A DNA stretch of 64,000 bases from an uncultured Dialister sp. GTDB taxonomy: Bacteria; Bacillota; Negativicutes; Veillonellales; Dialisteraceae. The DNA lies in NCBI GenBank assembly GCA_900314595.1, contig OMVW01000004.1, forward strand, positions 1 to 64,000, read 5' to 3'. Shown piece after piece: positions 35,421-44,914 of this stretch (position 1 is the stretch's first letter; each line of letters begins with the position of its first letter). Position numbers and translations under genes: made by a program. The notes under the pieces are model-generated. The model made no database searches, was not told where the DNA came from, and saw nothing but the letters and a program-made list of their open reading frames with translations.

Positions 35421-36080
35421 TCATACATCCGACGGCTTCAGGATGGAGCCCGCAATTTTTTTCCAAACCGGTTCTTTTTCTCTTACGAAACGAATCAGTA
35501 GAGCGATTTCCTCTGCCTCAAGCCCCATGGCACGGAAAACATCGCAAACCACTTTTTCACGAAGCACAGATGGATTCGGCTTCACATTGAATTCAAAAGC
35601 AAAAAGGTACGCCCCTACCGACCCTTCTGCCAGAAGAAGATCCGACCTGAAGCTTTCATCCTGTTTCGTATTCCCCGTGACTGCGTAAATCACTCTTTCA
35701 TGGCGCGCTATAATATCCTCGAGAAGGATCGGTGATACATGGGAGGCGGCCATCATTTCCCGCATTACCGGGTTCAGCTGGGCGCAGTACAGCTCGACGT
35801 AAATCAGGCCTGCCAGCCTGTGCAGGCCGTCCTCACCCTTCAATTCCTTATCCACACTGTCCTGGATGATATCCATAAATTTGTCCACCAGCGCCGAGAA
35901 CAGGTGCTCCTTGTCCTCAAAGATATTGTAGATGCTGCCGGAGGTGATGCCGGACATCTGCACAATCTGCCGGATGGTGGTATTTTTATATCCCTGGCTA
36001 AGGAAAAGTTTTTCCGCGGTAGTCAGGATTTTTTCCCGCACCCCCTGCATGTGCACTGCCCTTTTTTCTGATTTTGCCAT
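35421..36080 (-). CDS. TetR/AcrR family transcriptional regulator
   Basis: A 219-residue regulator with one N-terminal HTH (about residues 14-60: T-T-I-R-Q-I-V-Q-M-S-G-I-T then S-I-Y-N-I-F-E-D-K-E) and an all-helical ligand domain. The ligand is unknown. A promoter lies at 36164-36193, and two direct repeats of CACTT-ACCCC-CTAACT type (36089-36104, 36139-36156) sit between it and the gene. They are good candidates for an autoregulatory operator. The gene is leftward, convergent with speE. Confidence 0.88.
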   Translation of the reverse strand: MAKSEKRAVHMQGVREKILTTAEKLFLSQGYKNTTIRQIVQMSGITSGSIYNIFEDKEHLFSALVDKFMDIIQDSVDKELKGEDGLHRLAGLIYVELYCAQLNPVMREMMAASHVSPILLEDIIARHERVIYAVTGNTKQDESFRSDLLLAEGSVGAYLFAFEFNVKPNPSVLREKVVCDVFRAMGLEAEEIALLIRFVREKEPVWKKIAGSILKPSDV

Positions 36081-36088
36081 ATATACCT

Positions 36089-36156
36089 CACTTTACCCCT
36101 AACTAAAAATGTATATATTTCATGCAAATTTTAATATGCACTTACCCCCCCTAACT
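36089..36156 (-). promoter_or_regulatory. candidate TetR operator direct repeats
   Basis: CACTTTACCCCTAACT (36089-36104) and CACTTACCCCCCCTAACT (36139-36156) are near-identical direct repeats 50 bases apart. The distal copy covers the expected transcription start of the TetR gene, a layout typical of autorepression. Confidence 0.45.
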
Positions 36157-36163
36157 TAGGATT

Positions 36164-36193
36164 ATTATAAAAGAGAATAGTCCTTACTGTCAA
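36164..36193 (-). promoter_or_regulatory. promoter of the TetR gene
   Basis: On the minus strand TTGACA and TATAAT are 18 bases apart, giving a start near 36157. Confidence 0.7.
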
Positions 36194-36257
36194 ACAGGAT
36201 TCACTGTCAAAACAGTTAAATTTGAAAGTTTATAAAAATATTCGATAACTGAATAAA

Positions 36258-36304
36258 AAAGGTATCTCTTTATATCATGGGAAACATGAATAGAGATACC
36301 TTTA
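36258..36304 (-). terminator. second minus-strand terminator downstream of the candidate ncRNA
   Basis: AGGTATCTCT and AGAGATACCT pair perfectly across a 22-base loop. On the minus strand the helix is followed by six Ts. Its arms also match the GGTATCT word near the 5' end of the candidate RNA. Confidence 0.6.
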
Positions 36305-36315
36305 ATTTCTGAATG

Positions 36316-36525
36316 AAAAAGGAAAGGAGCGGGATTTAGGGGAATCCCGCTCCTTCATTTCTTCCGTGCGTGGAGAAGGACAGCATCCCGTACCGGATGG
36401 GGATCCGGCCGGAGTCGGCGTAGGGACACCGCTCCAGGTTAGGGCAGGAGCCGTCTCTTCATGGGGCAGATAAACCGCGCAGGGAAGATACCTGTTCCAA
36501 AACATATAAAATACGTTTTAGAATG
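36316..36525 (-). ncRNA. candidate structured non-coding RNA with its own promoter and terminator
   Basis: Minus strand: after a consensus promoter (36532-36560) comes about 210 non-coding bases ending in GGAGCGGGATT/AATCCCGCTCC plus a T-rich tail. Inside, CTTCCCTGCGCGG pairs with CCACGCACGGAAG (two mismatches), closing a domain. The domain holds at least three local hairpins: GCTCC/GGAGC, GGTGT/ACGCC and CCGGAT/ATCCGG. This makes a multibranched fold. It is not a recognised riboswitch, 6S, SRP or tmRNA sequence to me. A short minus-strand frame across it has no protein-like features. Confidence 0.55.
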
Positions 36526-36531
36526 TATTTA

Positions 36532-36560
36532 ATTATACGAGGTTCCATGAGGAAAGTCAA
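36532..36560 (-). promoter_or_regulatory. promoter of the candidate ncRNA
   Basis: On the minus strand TTGACT and TATAAT are separated by exactly 17 bases. No coding gene starts within 400 bases downstream. Confidence 0.75.
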
Positions 36561-36738
36561 TGAGTCATAACACAAAAGTTGCCTGTCCCGGTTCTTTTAA
36601 CCGGCCGGGAAGGAATGATGGAAATAATTTGCATCTACCCGGAAGATCCATATATTTCCATGACGTCTGTTCAGCGCGGACAGGAAGCGTCAGCAGGAAG
36701 AAAGAAAAGATACAATCCTTGAGGATTTCTGAAATGAT

Positions 36739-37482
36739 TTATTCCTTCTTTTTAGAAGCGGCAGCGGCGGCAGCAGCGCCAAGGGCCAGGACGCCCAGAG
36801 CTGCGACAGCCAGCTTGCTGTAAGGAATCGTATCCGGCAGATTCAGTCTGCGTTTTGCCCGTGCGGGAAGGGACAGGGGCTTTACTGCAGTGACGACAAG
36901 TGCGCCCAGGCGGGAAGCTGTTTCCACATCCCGGAAACCGGCATCTTCGAGAAGGTCTCTGATATCGTCCCGGCCATAGGCCTGCATGCCGGGAATCAGG
37001 GCTGCAAAGAACTTGTCCAGCGGAGCAAGGCCTCCCTTGGAAAGGAGGAGCAGAATCTTTCCTTCCGCCTTCATGACACGGGAAATTTCCTTGAAACATT
37101 TGGCGGGATCTTCCCAGAAAAAGAATGTATCCTCCACGACTACAAGATCAAATTTGCCTGCACCGAATGGGAGAATGTCTGCGGATCCTTCATAGACCTG
37201 GCAGCGGCCCTCACCAATGGCTTCTTCATTGAGGCGGAATGCGAAGTCCACCGCCCGGAACGATTCATCCATACCGCTCACGTGGCCTTTGGGGGCCAGC
37301 TTTGTCAGCCGTTCCAGATTTTTTCCGCCGCAGCATCCGATATCAAGGATTTCCGCATCCTCCGGAATATCAATCCGCGAAAGGCCCCAGAGAGAAAGGG
37401 GCGTGTTCCACAGGTTGGAAGCAGTGAGCAGGCAGTTTTCTACTTTTGCGCCGGTCGCTGCATTCTTAAGTTCAAGATTCAT
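36739..37482 (-). CDS. SAM-dependent methyltransferase with C-terminal membrane tail
   Basis: A 247-residue class I methyltransferase: I-L-D-I-G-C-C-G-G-K-N near residue 45 (motif I, with two cysteines), G-M-D-E-S near 68, V-V-E-D-T-F-F-F-W near 115. The last 25 residues form an Ala/Leu-rich hydrophobic helix ending K-K-K-E, which looks like a tail anchor. The substrate is unknown; ubiquinone/menaquinone-type or small-molecule methyltransferases are the nearest style. AAGGAGGT precedes this ATG, so an upstream 46-residue extension is rejected. It is leftward and alone. Confidence 0.82.
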   Translation of the reverse strand: MNLELKNAATGAKVENCLLTASNLWNTPLSLWGLSRIDIPEDAEILDIGCCGGKNLERLTKLAPKGHVSGMDESFRAVDFAFRLNEEAIGEGRCQVYEGSADILPFGAGKFDLVVVEDTFFFWEDPAKCFKEISRVMKAEGKILLLLSKGGLAPLDKFFAALIPGMQAYGRDDIRDLLEDAGFRDVETASRLGALVVTAVKPLSLPARAKRRLNLPDTIPYSKLAVAALGVLALGAAAAAAASKKKE

Positions 37483-37812
37483 AGTGGTACCTCCTTGTGA
37501 AAATTTTTTCGTACATATTATATTCTTTATTATAACCGATTCTGTTTTGAGAGAGAAGAGAGGGCGGGACCTCCTTATTTCACGGATTTTACAGGTCTGC
37601 TTTTCATTTTTCAGGTACATCTTCGGAAGGCGTCCCTCTTTCCGGCAGATGGATGGTTTTGCCGCTTCTATACATATATAATTGTATATTTTGTATAAAA
37701 ATGAGTAACGCGTTAGTGACTGAAAAATCCTGCAAAGCCAGAAATTATCGATAAAAAACAGATATACATTTTTATAATTTATCGGATAAAAGGAAATATT
37801 TCAAAATTACGC

Positions 37813-37841
37813 TTGCAATAATATACATAAAGCTGTATAAT
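37813..37841 (+). promoter_or_regulatory. promoter of argGH
   Basis: TTGCAA and TATAAT are 17 bases apart, about 70 bases before argG. The preceding AT-rich stretch (37665-37800) has TGTATA-type words that could hold an arginine-repressor site, but I cannot assign one. Confidence 0.7.
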
Positions 37842-37912
37842 TATCACAGTTTGAGAAGCCCGCTGTGAAGGGCTGTGAAATTGTCTATTTCCTTAAGAAA
37901 GGCGGCATTATT

Positions 37913-39166
37913 ATGGCTGATGTAAAAAATGTTAAAAAAGTAGTTCTTGCTTATTCCGGTGGTCTCGATACTTCCGTCATCATTCCCTGGCTGAAAGAAA
38001 ATTATGGCTGCGAAGTCATTGCCTGCACCGTAAACCTGGGGCAGCCGGAAGATTTCGATGCCATTCATAAAAAAGCGCTGGCTTCCGGCGCATCCTATGC
38101 GGAAACCCTGGATGTACGCAAAGAATTCATTGAAGAATATGCCTACAAAGTCCTTCAGGCTGACGGTCAGTATGAAGGCAAGTACCTGCTGGGCACTTCC
38201 TTTGCCCGTCCGCTCATCGGCAAATGCCTGGTGGACATGGCCAAGAAATATGGCGCAGATGCCATCTGCCACGGCGCTACCGGCAAGGGCAATGACCAGG
38301 TCCGTTTCGAACTGACTGTAAAGGCTCTGGCTCCCCACATGAAGATCATCGCTCCCTGGAGAATCTGGGATATGAAGTCCAGAGAAGATGAAATGGCTTA
38401 TGCGGAAGCCCATGGCGTACCGATTGACAAATACGACGAAAAACAGACGGATGAAGAAAAAGCAGCCCAGAAATATCCGTACTCCATGGACTGGAATATG
38501 TGGCACCTTTCCCACGAAGGGGATGATCTGGAAAATCCGGCCAATGCGCCTCATAAAGATATGTACCTCGTTACCTGCGATCCGGCAGACGCTCCGGACA
38601 AGGATGAACTGGTGACCATCGAATTTGAAAAAGGCGTACCGGTGGCTGTAAATGGCAAGAAGATGGACGGGGTGGAACTGGTGAATACCCTGAATGAAAT
38701 CGGGGCCAGAAACGGCATCGGTATCGACGATCTTGTGGAAAACAGACTGGTAGGCATGAAATCCAGAGGGGTTTATGAAAATCCCTGCGGTTCCATCCTC
38801 TTCTATGCTCATACCGAACTGGAAAGACTCTGCCTCGACCGGGCAACCTTCCATTTCAAACAGGTAACGGCTGTGAAATATTCCGAACTCGTTTATGACG
38901 GTATGTGGTTTGCTCCTCTGAGAGAAGCGCTGCAGGCCTTTGCAGAGAAGACCTCTGAAACCGTAACCGGTAAAGTTACGCTTCGCCTCTATAAAGGAAA
39001 TATCATGTCCCATGGCGCTGAAAGCCCGTACTCCCTGTACAATGAAGAATTCGTAACCTTTGGCGAAGATGATGTATACAACCAGGCCGATGCAGAAGGC
39101 TTCATCAACCTCTTCGGACTGCCGCTTACTATCAGAGCCCTGATGAAGGAGAAAAACAGCAAATGA
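37913..39166 (+). CDS. argG: argininosuccinate synthase
   Basis: A 417-residue enzyme joining citrulline and aspartate with ATP. The N-terminal P-loop-like motif is A-Y-S-G-G-L-D-T-S near residue 13. [10 protein letters not shown] near 120, T-S-F-A-R-P near 94 and S-R-G-V-Y-E-N-P near 283 are conserved. The start gives a good AAAGGCGG spacing. A longer frame 48 bases upstream is less likely. It overlaps argH by four bases (ATGA), so the two are translationally coupled. Confidence 0.95.
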   Translation: MADVKNVKKVVLAYSGGLDTSVIIPWLKENYGCEVIACTVNLGQPEDFDAIHKKALASGASYAETLDVRKEFIEEYAYKVLQADGQYEGKYLLGTSFARPLIGKCLVDMAKKYGADAICHGATGKGNDQVRFELTVKALAPHMKIIAPWRIWDMKSREDEMAYAEAHGVPIDKYDEKQTDEEKAAQKYPYSMDWNMWHLSHEGDDLENPANAPHKDMYLVTCDPADAPDKDELVTIEFEKGVPVAVNGKKMDGVELVNTLNEIGARNGIGIDDLVENRLVGMKSRGVYENPCGSILFYAHTELERLCLDRATFHFKQVTAVKYSELVYDGMWFAPLREALQAFAEKTSETVTGKVTLRLYKGNIMSHGAESPYSLYNEEFVTFGEDDVYNQADAEGFINLFGLPLTIRALMKEKNSK

Positions 39167-40590
39167 GTGAAATGATGTGGGGCGGACGCTTCACGAAAGC
39201 AGAAGAGAAAAACGCCCTCGATTTCAACGCATCCATTTCCTTTGACTGCCGTATGTATAAAGAAGATATTGCCGGATCCATGGCCCATGCGGCCATGCTG
39301 GCAAATCAAGGAATTATTTCCAAAGAGGACTCACAAAAAATTACTGAGGGTCTCAAAAAGATCAAGAAGGAAATCGATGAGGGGAAATTTGATTTCTCCA
39401 TCGAGCTGGAAGACATTCACATGAATGTGGAAAAACGGCTCACCGATGATATAGGCGATGCCGGCGCCCGCCTCCATACGGCGCGGAGCCGGAATGACCA
39501 GTGTGCCCTGGATCTTCATATGTATATGAAGAGAAATATGGGACGCCTGGCAGACAAGCTCATCGCCCTGGAAGAAGCGCTGCTTTCTGCTTCGAAGAAA
39601 TACAAAGATGTGATTCTTCCCGGTTATACCCACATGCAGCGGGCCCAGCCGGTACTCTTCGCCCACCATATGCTCTGCTACTTCGCTATGCTGGAGCGGG
39701 ATTTCAGGCGGCTCATGGACTGTTATGAAATGACGGACATGTCTCCCATCGGCGCCTGTGCCCTGGCCGGCACCACCTATCCCACGGCTCCGGAAGAAGA
39801 GAGAGAAGCGCTCCATTTCGGAAAAATCTATGGAAACAGCCTGGATGCCGTTTCTGACAGGGATTACCTCCTTCAGTTCCTTTCCTTTGCCGCTATCTGC
39901 GCCATGCACCTTTCCCGGCTTTCGGAAGAATTCATTTACTGGAGTACCAGCGAATTCCAGTTCATCGAGCTGGACGACGGGTATTCCACGGGCAGCTCCA
40001 TTATGCCCCAGAAGAAAAATCCGGATATGTGCGAGCTCATCCGCGGAAAGACCGGCCGTATTTACGGAAGCCTTATGGGCCTTCTGACCGTTATGAAAGG
40101 CCTGCCCCTTGCCTATGACAAGGATATGCAGGAAGATAAAGAGGGAGTCTTTGATGCCATTGACAACCTGTACTTTGCTCTCGATATTTATGCAGGCATG
40201 ATCAATACCATGACCGTCAACGGCAGTCACACGAGGGAAGTGCTGGAGCATGACTTCTCCAATGCCACCGATATGGCAGACTACCTGGCAAAGAAAGGTC
40301 TTCCTTTCCGGAAAGCCCATGCCGTGGTGGGAAATGCGGTGCATTACTGCATAGAACATCACAAAGTGCTTCTGGACCTTTCCATGGAAGAACTGAAATC
40401 CTTATCTCCTCTCTTTGAAGAAGATATTCTGGAAACGCTGAAGATTGAAAACTGCGTGAAGAATCGCGAAAGCTATGGCGGTACAGGACCAAAGTCCGTG
40501 GCCCGTCAGCAGGCACATGGCGAAAAAGTCATTGCAGAGATGAAAGAGACTGCATCGGCCTGGAAAGAATCCATGGCCTTCCTCGGTTAA
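39163..40590 (+). CDS. argH: argininosuccinate lyase
   Basis: A 475-residue lyase of the fumarase/aspartase superfamily that splits argininosuccinate into arginine and fumarate. M-W-G-G-R-F at the start, T-A-R-S-R-N-D-Q near residue 107, [10 protein letters not shown] near 155 and the signature [12 protein letters not shown] near 276 are intact. The fumarate released can feed the succinate pathway. A terminator follows. A distant, exported relative is encoded at 55552-57042. Confidence 0.95.
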   Translation: MSEMMWGGRFTKAEEKNALDFNASISFDCRMYKEDIAGSMAHAAMLANQGIISKEDSQKITEGLKKIKKEIDEGKFDFSIELEDIHMNVEKRLTDDIGDAGARLHTARSRNDQCALDLHMYMKRNMGRLADKLIALEEALLSASKKYKDVILPGYTHMQRAQPVLFAHHMLCYFAMLERDFRRLMDCYEMTDMSPIGACALAGTTYPTAPEEEREALHFGKIYGNSLDAVSDRDYLLQFLSFAAICAMHLSRLSEEFIYWSTSEFQFIELDDGYSTGSSIMPQKKNPDMCELIRGKTGRIYGSLMGLLTVMKGLPLAYDKDMQEDKEGVFDAIDNLYFALDIYAGMINTMTVNGSHTREVLEHDFSNATDMADYLAKKGLPFRKAHAVVGNAVHYCIEHHKVLLDLSMEELKSLSPLFEEDILETLKIENCVKNRESYGGTGPKSVARQQAHGEKVIAEMKETASAWKESMAFLG

Positions 40591-40632
40591 GCAGCCACGG
40601 CCAATGCGCCTGGTATAGACAATTTCACAGGG

Positions 40633-40662
40633 AAAAAGCCCCGCGAAAGCGGGGCTTTTTCT
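40633..40662 (+). terminator. terminator after argH
   Basis: AAAAAGCCCCGC pairs perfectly with GCGGGGCTTTTT around GAAA. Confidence 0.9.
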
Positions 40663-40752
40663 CTGTACCCCTGCATGGAATCAGCCTGGTTTCCATCAGA
40701 AACAAAGCTGATGGAACGCTTATGATGCCACAGGGGAGTCACTCATACCTTT

Positions 40753-40781
40753 TTTGCAATATACTCCTATAAAACTATACT
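40753..40781 (+). promoter_or_regulatory. candidate promoter of sucCD
   Basis: TTTGCA and TATACT are 17 bases apart, about 125 bases upstream of sucC. A second, weaker TATGAT lies closer, near 40842. Confidence 0.45.
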
Positions 40782-40904
40782 ATTTTTGCAAAGAGTATGC
40801 TAATTGAATAAATGTACCTTTTTTGTTTATACATAAAGTGGTATGATGAGTGAGACTGAACATCCAGGCAATCGTTATTTCCTTGATTGGAAGGGAGGAT
40901 TTTT

Positions 40905-42095
40905 ATGAATATTCATGAATATCAGGCAAAAGCCCTTATGAAAGAATATGGCATTCACGTGCCGGAAGGGTATTCTGCATTTACCGTTTCCGATGCTTCG
41001 ATAGCAGCCAGACGTCTTGGGACACCGGTAGTCGTTGTCAAAGCACAGATTCATGCCGGCGGACGTGGTGAGGCAGGCGGCGTCAAACTGGCGCACAACG
41101 AAGAAGAAGTCCGTAAATATGCGAAAGAACTTCTCGGCTCCACCCTTGTGACCCGCCAGACCGGACCGAAAGGCAAGAAAGTAAACAGACTTCTTATTGA
41201 AGCCGGCTGTCATATCAAAAAGGAATACTACCTCTCCTTCGTTGTGGACCGCCAGAGCGAATGCGTCGTTATGATGGGTTCCGAGGCAGGCGGCATGTCT
41301 ATTGAAGATATTGCGGCTAAAACTCCGGAAAAAATCATCCGTGAATACATCGACCCCGTCATCGGCCTTGCTGATTTCCAGGCACGGCGTATGGCATTCA
41401 GCCTTCATTTCGAACCGGCAGTCGTGAATAAAGCAGCCAAGTTCATGAAATGCCTGTACAAGATTTTTGTAGAAAAAGACTGCTCCCTGGCCGAAACGAA
41501 CCCCATGGTCGTTACCGATGAAGGTGATGTCATGGCCCTGGATGCCAAGCTGAATTTCGATGACAGCACCCTCTCCCGTCATCCGGAAATCCTGGCACTT
41601 CGCGATATCACCGAAGAAGATGATAAGGAAATGAAAGCAGCTGCAGAAGGTTTGAACTACGTCAACCTGGGCGGCGACGTAGCCTGCATGGTCAATGGTG
41701 CAGGCCTGGCTATGGCAACTGTGGATATTATCAAGGAAAATGGCGGCGAACCGGCCAACTTCCTCGACGTAGGCGGCGATTCCACACCTGAAAAAATCGT
41801 GGCTGCCTTCCAGATTATGCTGGAAGATGATCAGGTGCATGGTATTCTGATCAATATTTTCGGCGGAATTAATAAATGCGATGTCATTGCTACCGGCATC
41901 GCACAGGCTGCGGCTCTCCTCTCCGGCGGCAAAGAAGAATTCCCCATTCCTGTAGTTGTCCGCCTCGAAGGCAGAAACGTGGAAAGGGGACGCCAGATTC
42001 TTGAAGAGGCAAATATCAAGAACCTTTACCCCGCATCTGATATGGATGACGGAGCCAAGAAGGTTATTCGTCTTGTTAAGGAAAATAAGAAATAA
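40905..42095 (+). CDS. sucC: succinate-CoA ligase (ADP-forming) beta subunit
   Basis: A 396-residue ATP-grasp subunit. It opens [26 protein letters not shown] near residue 46, A-E-T-N-P-M-V near 195, and [10 protein letters not shown] near 318 are typical. With SucD it interconverts succinyl-CoA and succinate with substrate-level ATP. An upstream frame six codons longer lacks its own ribosome site, while GGGAGG supports this ATG. In a propionate former it complements the CoA transferase at 3345. Confidence 0.94.
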   Translation: MNIHEYQAKALMKEYGIHVPEGYSAFTVSDASIAARRLGTPVVVVKAQIHAGGRGEAGGVKLAHNEEEVRKYAKELLGSTLVTRQTGPKGKKVNRLLIEAGCHIKKEYYLSFVVDRQSECVVMMGSEAGGMSIEDIAAKTPEKIIREYIDPVIGLADFQARRMAFSLHFEPAVVNKAAKFMKCLYKIFVEKDCSLAETNPMVVTDEGDVMALDAKLNFDDSTLSRHPEILALRDITEEDDKEMKAAAEGLNYVNLGGDVACMVNGAGLAMATVDIIKENGGEPANFLDVGGDSTPEKIVAAFQIMLEDDQVHGILINIFGGINKCDVIATGIAQAAALLSGGKEEFPIPVVVRLEGRNVERGRQILEEANIKNLYPASDMDDGAKKVIRLVKENKK

Positions 42096-42104
42096 GGAGG
42101 GCTT

Positions 42105-43007
42105 ATGAGCATTTTAATCAATAGAGGTACAAAAGTCATTGTACAGGGCATTACCGGCAAGGCTGCCCGTTTCCATACAGCCCAGATGCAGGCCGACGGT
42201 ACCAGAATCGTCGGAGGTACAGCTCCCGGCAAGGCCGGAGAACTCTGCTGCGGCGTACCGGTTTTCAATACAGTCCGTGATGCAGCAAAAGCAACCGGCG
42301 CCAGGACTTCTGTCATTTTCGTCCCTGCAGCATTTGCAGCAGATGCCATTATGGAAGCCGTAGAAGCGGAAATGGATCTCGTCGTCTGCATTACCGAGCA
42401 TATTCCGGTAGAACAGATGGTGCGCGTACACCGGTATATGGAAGGGAAGAAGACAAGACTCATCGGGCCGAACTGCCCGGGGCTCCTCTGCGTGGATGAA
42501 AGCAATATCGGCATCATTCCGGCCCAGATTTTCAAAAAAGGTCATGTAGGCGTCGTTTCCCGTTCCGGCACCCTCACCTATGAAGCCACTTTCCAGCTCA
42601 CCAAGGCAGGTATCGGCCAGACCGGAGCTGTCGGCATCGGCGGCGACCCGATCAAAGGTACTGATTTCATCGATGTATTGAAGCTTTATAACGATGATGA
42701 AGATACCGAAGCAGTCCTCATGATCGGTGAAATCGGTGGCAATGCGGAAGAACAGGCAGCAAAGTGGATTCATGAAAATATGAGAAAACCGGTAGCAGCC
42801 TTCATCGCAGGCCGTCAGGCGCCTCCAGGAAAGCGCATGGGCCATGCAGGCGCTATCATTACCGGAGGCAAAGGCACAGCTGCTGAAAAGATTGCAGCCC
42901 TGGAAGCCGTAGGCATTCCGGTAGCCAATACCGTAGCCGACATCGGTGATACAGTCATTAAACTGCTGAAAGAAAAAGGACTGTACGAAATCTGCCATAC
43001 CTGCTGA
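42105..43007 (+). CDS. sucD: succinate-CoA ligase (ADP-forming) alpha subunit
   Basis: A 300-residue subunit that binds CoA and carries the phosphohistidine. I-V-Q-G-I-T-G-K near residue 15, G-P-N-C-P-G near 124, S-R-S-G-T-L-T-Y-E near 153, and the active-site His in G-H-A-G-A-I near 247. It follows sucC by nine bases with AAGGAGG overlapping the sucC stop. A terminator (43045-43078) closes the operon. Confidence 0.95.
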   Translation: MSILINRGTKVIVQGITGKAARFHTAQMQADGTRIVGGTAPGKAGELCCGVPVFNTVRDAAKATGARTSVIFVPAAFAADAIMEAVEAEMDLVVCITEHIPVEQMVRVHRYMEGKKTRLIGPNCPGLLCVDESNIGIIPAQIFKKGHVGVVSRSGTLTYEATFQLTKAGIGQTGAVGIGGDPIKGTDFIDVLKLYNDDEDTEAVLMIGEIGGNAEEQAAKWIHENMRKPVAAFIAGRQAPPGKRMGHAGAIITGGKGTAAEKIAALEAVGIPVANTVADIGDTVIKLLKEKGLYEICHTC

Positions 43008-43044
43008 TTTGTTTAACAGACAGAAGCTTTGGCCTTATAAAGAA

Positions 43045-43078
43045 AGAGACTCTGACAATTGTTTAGAGTCTCTTTTTG
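43045..43078 (+). terminator. terminator after sucD
   Basis: AGAGACTCT pairs with AGAGTCTCT, followed by TTTTT. The remaining 240 bases to the next gene hold AT-rich sequence and a GCTAACGG-type low-complexity patch near 43210. Confidence 0.85.
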
Positions 43079-43317
43079 TTAGTTTTAGAAAGGTCCGGCA
43101 TTCGTCATAATGGTATGCCGCGGTATTTTTATTTTCGAAAAATTTTTGATTTGCGGCCCGCGGTACCGGTCATGGAAAATGGATTCCGACTTGCTTTCAT
43201 GAGCCTTTCTCCACTAACGGCTAACTGCTAACGGCGAATATCAAAACTCTCCCTCTTGACGGAATGGCTCTCTTCCATTAATGTAGATATAGTAATTGAT
43301 TCAAAGCGGAGGTTCCC

Positions 43318-43548
43318 ATGTTTGCCAAATTCCAGGATATGCTCCTCGTCCTTGTCCTCATTTATGCCGTTTACCGCATAGCAACGGTGGGCTTCACAAC
43401 CATCAACCTTTTCATCCTTCTCTGTGCCATTGTGGCCGTCATCTCCATGGCTCTAAACAGAAGCGGCGCCTACGCCCGGGCCCAGAAGAAAAAGGAAGAA
43501 GCCATAAAGAAAATGGAAGAGGAAAAAGCAGAAAAAGAAAAGAAATAA
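43318..43548 (+). CDS. small two-helix membrane protein of unknown function
   Basis: A 76-residue protein with two hydrophobic helices (about residues 7-26 and 30-47) and a strongly charged Lys/Glu tail (about 55-76), probably a cytoplasmic coiled coil. GGAGG sits seven bases before the ATG. It is alone between sucCD and the repeat arrays. I do not recognise a family. A slightly longer frame in another reading phase overlaps it but has no membrane-protein character. Confidence 0.65.
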   Translation: MFAKFQDMLLVLVLIYAVYRIATVGFTTINLFILLCAIVAVISMALNRSGAYARAQKKKEEAIKKMEEEKAEKEKK

Positions 43549-43641
43549 AAATTGCCCCGGGGAGGGCTTTTTTTATTGTGCTTTTGGGGCAAATGGGGAA
43601 TAGCTAACAGGTAATAGCTAATAGGGAATAGATAATAGGGA

Positions 43642-43845
43642 AACTTTCTTCAGAAGGGATAACTGTCTTGCATGAAACTGTACATTGGAGTTAATGGTTA
43701 ATGAACGGGGAACTGTCTTTTGAAGGGTGGCTGCCTTACGGAAAACTGTGCATTGGGGTTAATGGTTAATGAATGGAGAGCTGTCATCCGAAGGATGGCC
43801 ATCTTGCGTGAAACCGTACATTGGGGTTAATGGTTAATCGGAGTA
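43642..43845 (+). repeat. three-copy tandem repeat, about 68-bp period
   Basis: Three imperfect units, marked by TACATTGG/TGCATTGG words at 43681, 43749 and 43817 (period 68), each followed by (A/G)GTTAATGGTTAAT. The AACTGTCTT...GAAACTG half also recurs alone near 50110-50150, so this is a dispersed family. No coding frame runs through it. Confidence 0.75.
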
Positions 43846-43870
43846 ACCCACGAATACAAATAAGCTGTCT

Positions 43871-44220
43871 GCACGAAAGCCTCGAAAGCTCAAGACGGAC
43901 CGGCAGGCCAAACGAATACCCCAAAGTTTCAGGCACAAACGCCTCTTCAGCTCAAGACGGATCGGCAGGCCAAACGAATACCCCAAAGGCCCAGGCATAA
44001 AAGCCTCTGCAGCTCAAGTCGGACGGGCAGGCCCAGCGAATACCCCAAAGTTCCAGGCACAAACGCCTCGAAAGATCAAGTCGGACGGGCAGGCCCAGCG
44101 AATACCTCAAAGTTCCAGGCGCAAAAGCCTCTAAAGCGCAAGTCGGACCGGCGGGCCATACGAATACCCAAAAGGCCCAGGCCCGAAATCCTCTGCAGCT
44201 CAAGTCGAAAAGAAAGGCCA
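43871..44220. repeat. six-copy tandem repeat, exact 62-bp period
   Basis: Units start at 43871, 43933, 43995, 44057, 44119 and 44181, always 62 bases apart; the sixth is partial. Conserved cores are GCCTC, CTCAAG(A/T)CGGAC, GGCAGGCC and CGAATACCCCAAAG. The period is not a multiple of three, so the minus-strand frame across it is not a conserved repeat protein. Whole units are conserved, so it is not a CRISPR array. It ends about 100 bases before the PAP2 gene. Confidence 0.85.
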
Positions 44221-44325
44221 AAAACTTCCCATTTTTTGTCAAATTTCCATTAGTATGCTAAAATGAGAAATAACCACAGAAATCAAATTCTGATTTCTGG
44301 CACTTCGGAAAAAGAGGTGACTGTC

Positions 44326-44913
44326 ATGAATCCTGATATGGAACTGGTAAAGAAAATCAATGGCCTGGCCGGGAAGGTGCGTCCTTTTGACCTGGCCATG
44401 GATCTTTTTACCCGTTACGGCCACTGGGCTTTTGTGATTTACGGACTTCTTCTCTGGTTTGCTCCGGGGAGTGACCGGGAGAAAAGGCGCCGGTCCTGCC
44501 TCATTATTTTCACGGAAGTCATTGTGGCATCCCTTATTTCCTTTATCATCGGCAAGGTCTGGTTCAGGAAGCGCCCTTTTACAAGGGATCCTGCCATCTG
44601 GAATTTTACAGGCCATAAGGCCAATGCATCCTTCCCCAGCAATCACACCATGCATGGATCTCTCATTGCCATGGAACTTCTGAGGTACCGTTTCAAAGGC
44701 TCCTGGCTCATGACGCTCCTCGCGGGTATTCTTGCCTTTTCCCGCCTCTTTTCGGGTATGCATTATCCTACGGACCTTCTCGGCGGATTTACGCTGGCCG
44801 GCATGGTGCACTTCCTTTTCCACCGTCCTTCGGTGATTCACTTTTTTAATCCCATTGCCCTCATTGCTTCTTTCATCAGCGATGTGCTGGTAATGAAGGT
44901 CAGGGGGCGGTGA
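44326..44913 (+). CDS. PAP2-family phosphatase (undecaprenyl-diphosphatase-like)
   Basis: A 195-residue membrane phosphatase with about five helices. The three catalytic motifs are intact: K-V-W-F-R-K-R-P (about residues 81-88), S-F-P-S-N-H-T-M-H (about 102-110) and S-R-L-F-S-G-M-H-Y-P-T-D (about 144-155). It resembles BcrC-type undecaprenyl pyrophosphate phosphatases that recycle the cell-wall lipid carrier; other lipid phosphates are possible. AGAGGTG precedes this ATG, so a longer upstream start is not favoured. The next gene starts one base after its stop. Confidence 0.88.
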   Translation: MNPDMELVKKINGLAGKVRPFDLAMDLFTRYGHWAFVIYGLLLWFAPGSDREKRRRSCLIIFTEVIVASLISFIIGKVWFRKRPFTRDPAIWNFTGHKANASFPSNHTMHGSLIAMELLRYRFKGSWLMTLLAGILAFSRLFSGMHYPTDLLGGFTLAGMVHFLFHRPSVIHFFNPIALIASFISDVLVMKVRGR

Positions 44914-44914
44914 G

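Noticed and set aside
36302..36505. 67-residue minus-strand protein
   Set aside because: It runs through the candidate ncRNA and its terminator, with a Pro/Ser-rich composition unlike a real protein and no Shine-Dalgarno.
36316..36525. 6S, SRP or RNase P RNA at this site
   Set aside because: The expected diagnostic words (for example the SRP GGAAG loop context or RNase P GAGGAAAGTCC) are missing and the fold is multibranched, so I left it unassigned.
43871..44220. CRISPR array
   Set aside because: The whole 62-bp unit is conserved, there are no unique spacers, and no cas genes are present.
43952..44242. Minus-strand open frame across the 62-bp repeats with repeating Trp/Phe-rich sequence
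   Set aside because: The period is not a multiple of three, so the apparent repeats fall in shifting frames, and no ribosome site precedes it. It is a by-product of the DNA repeat.
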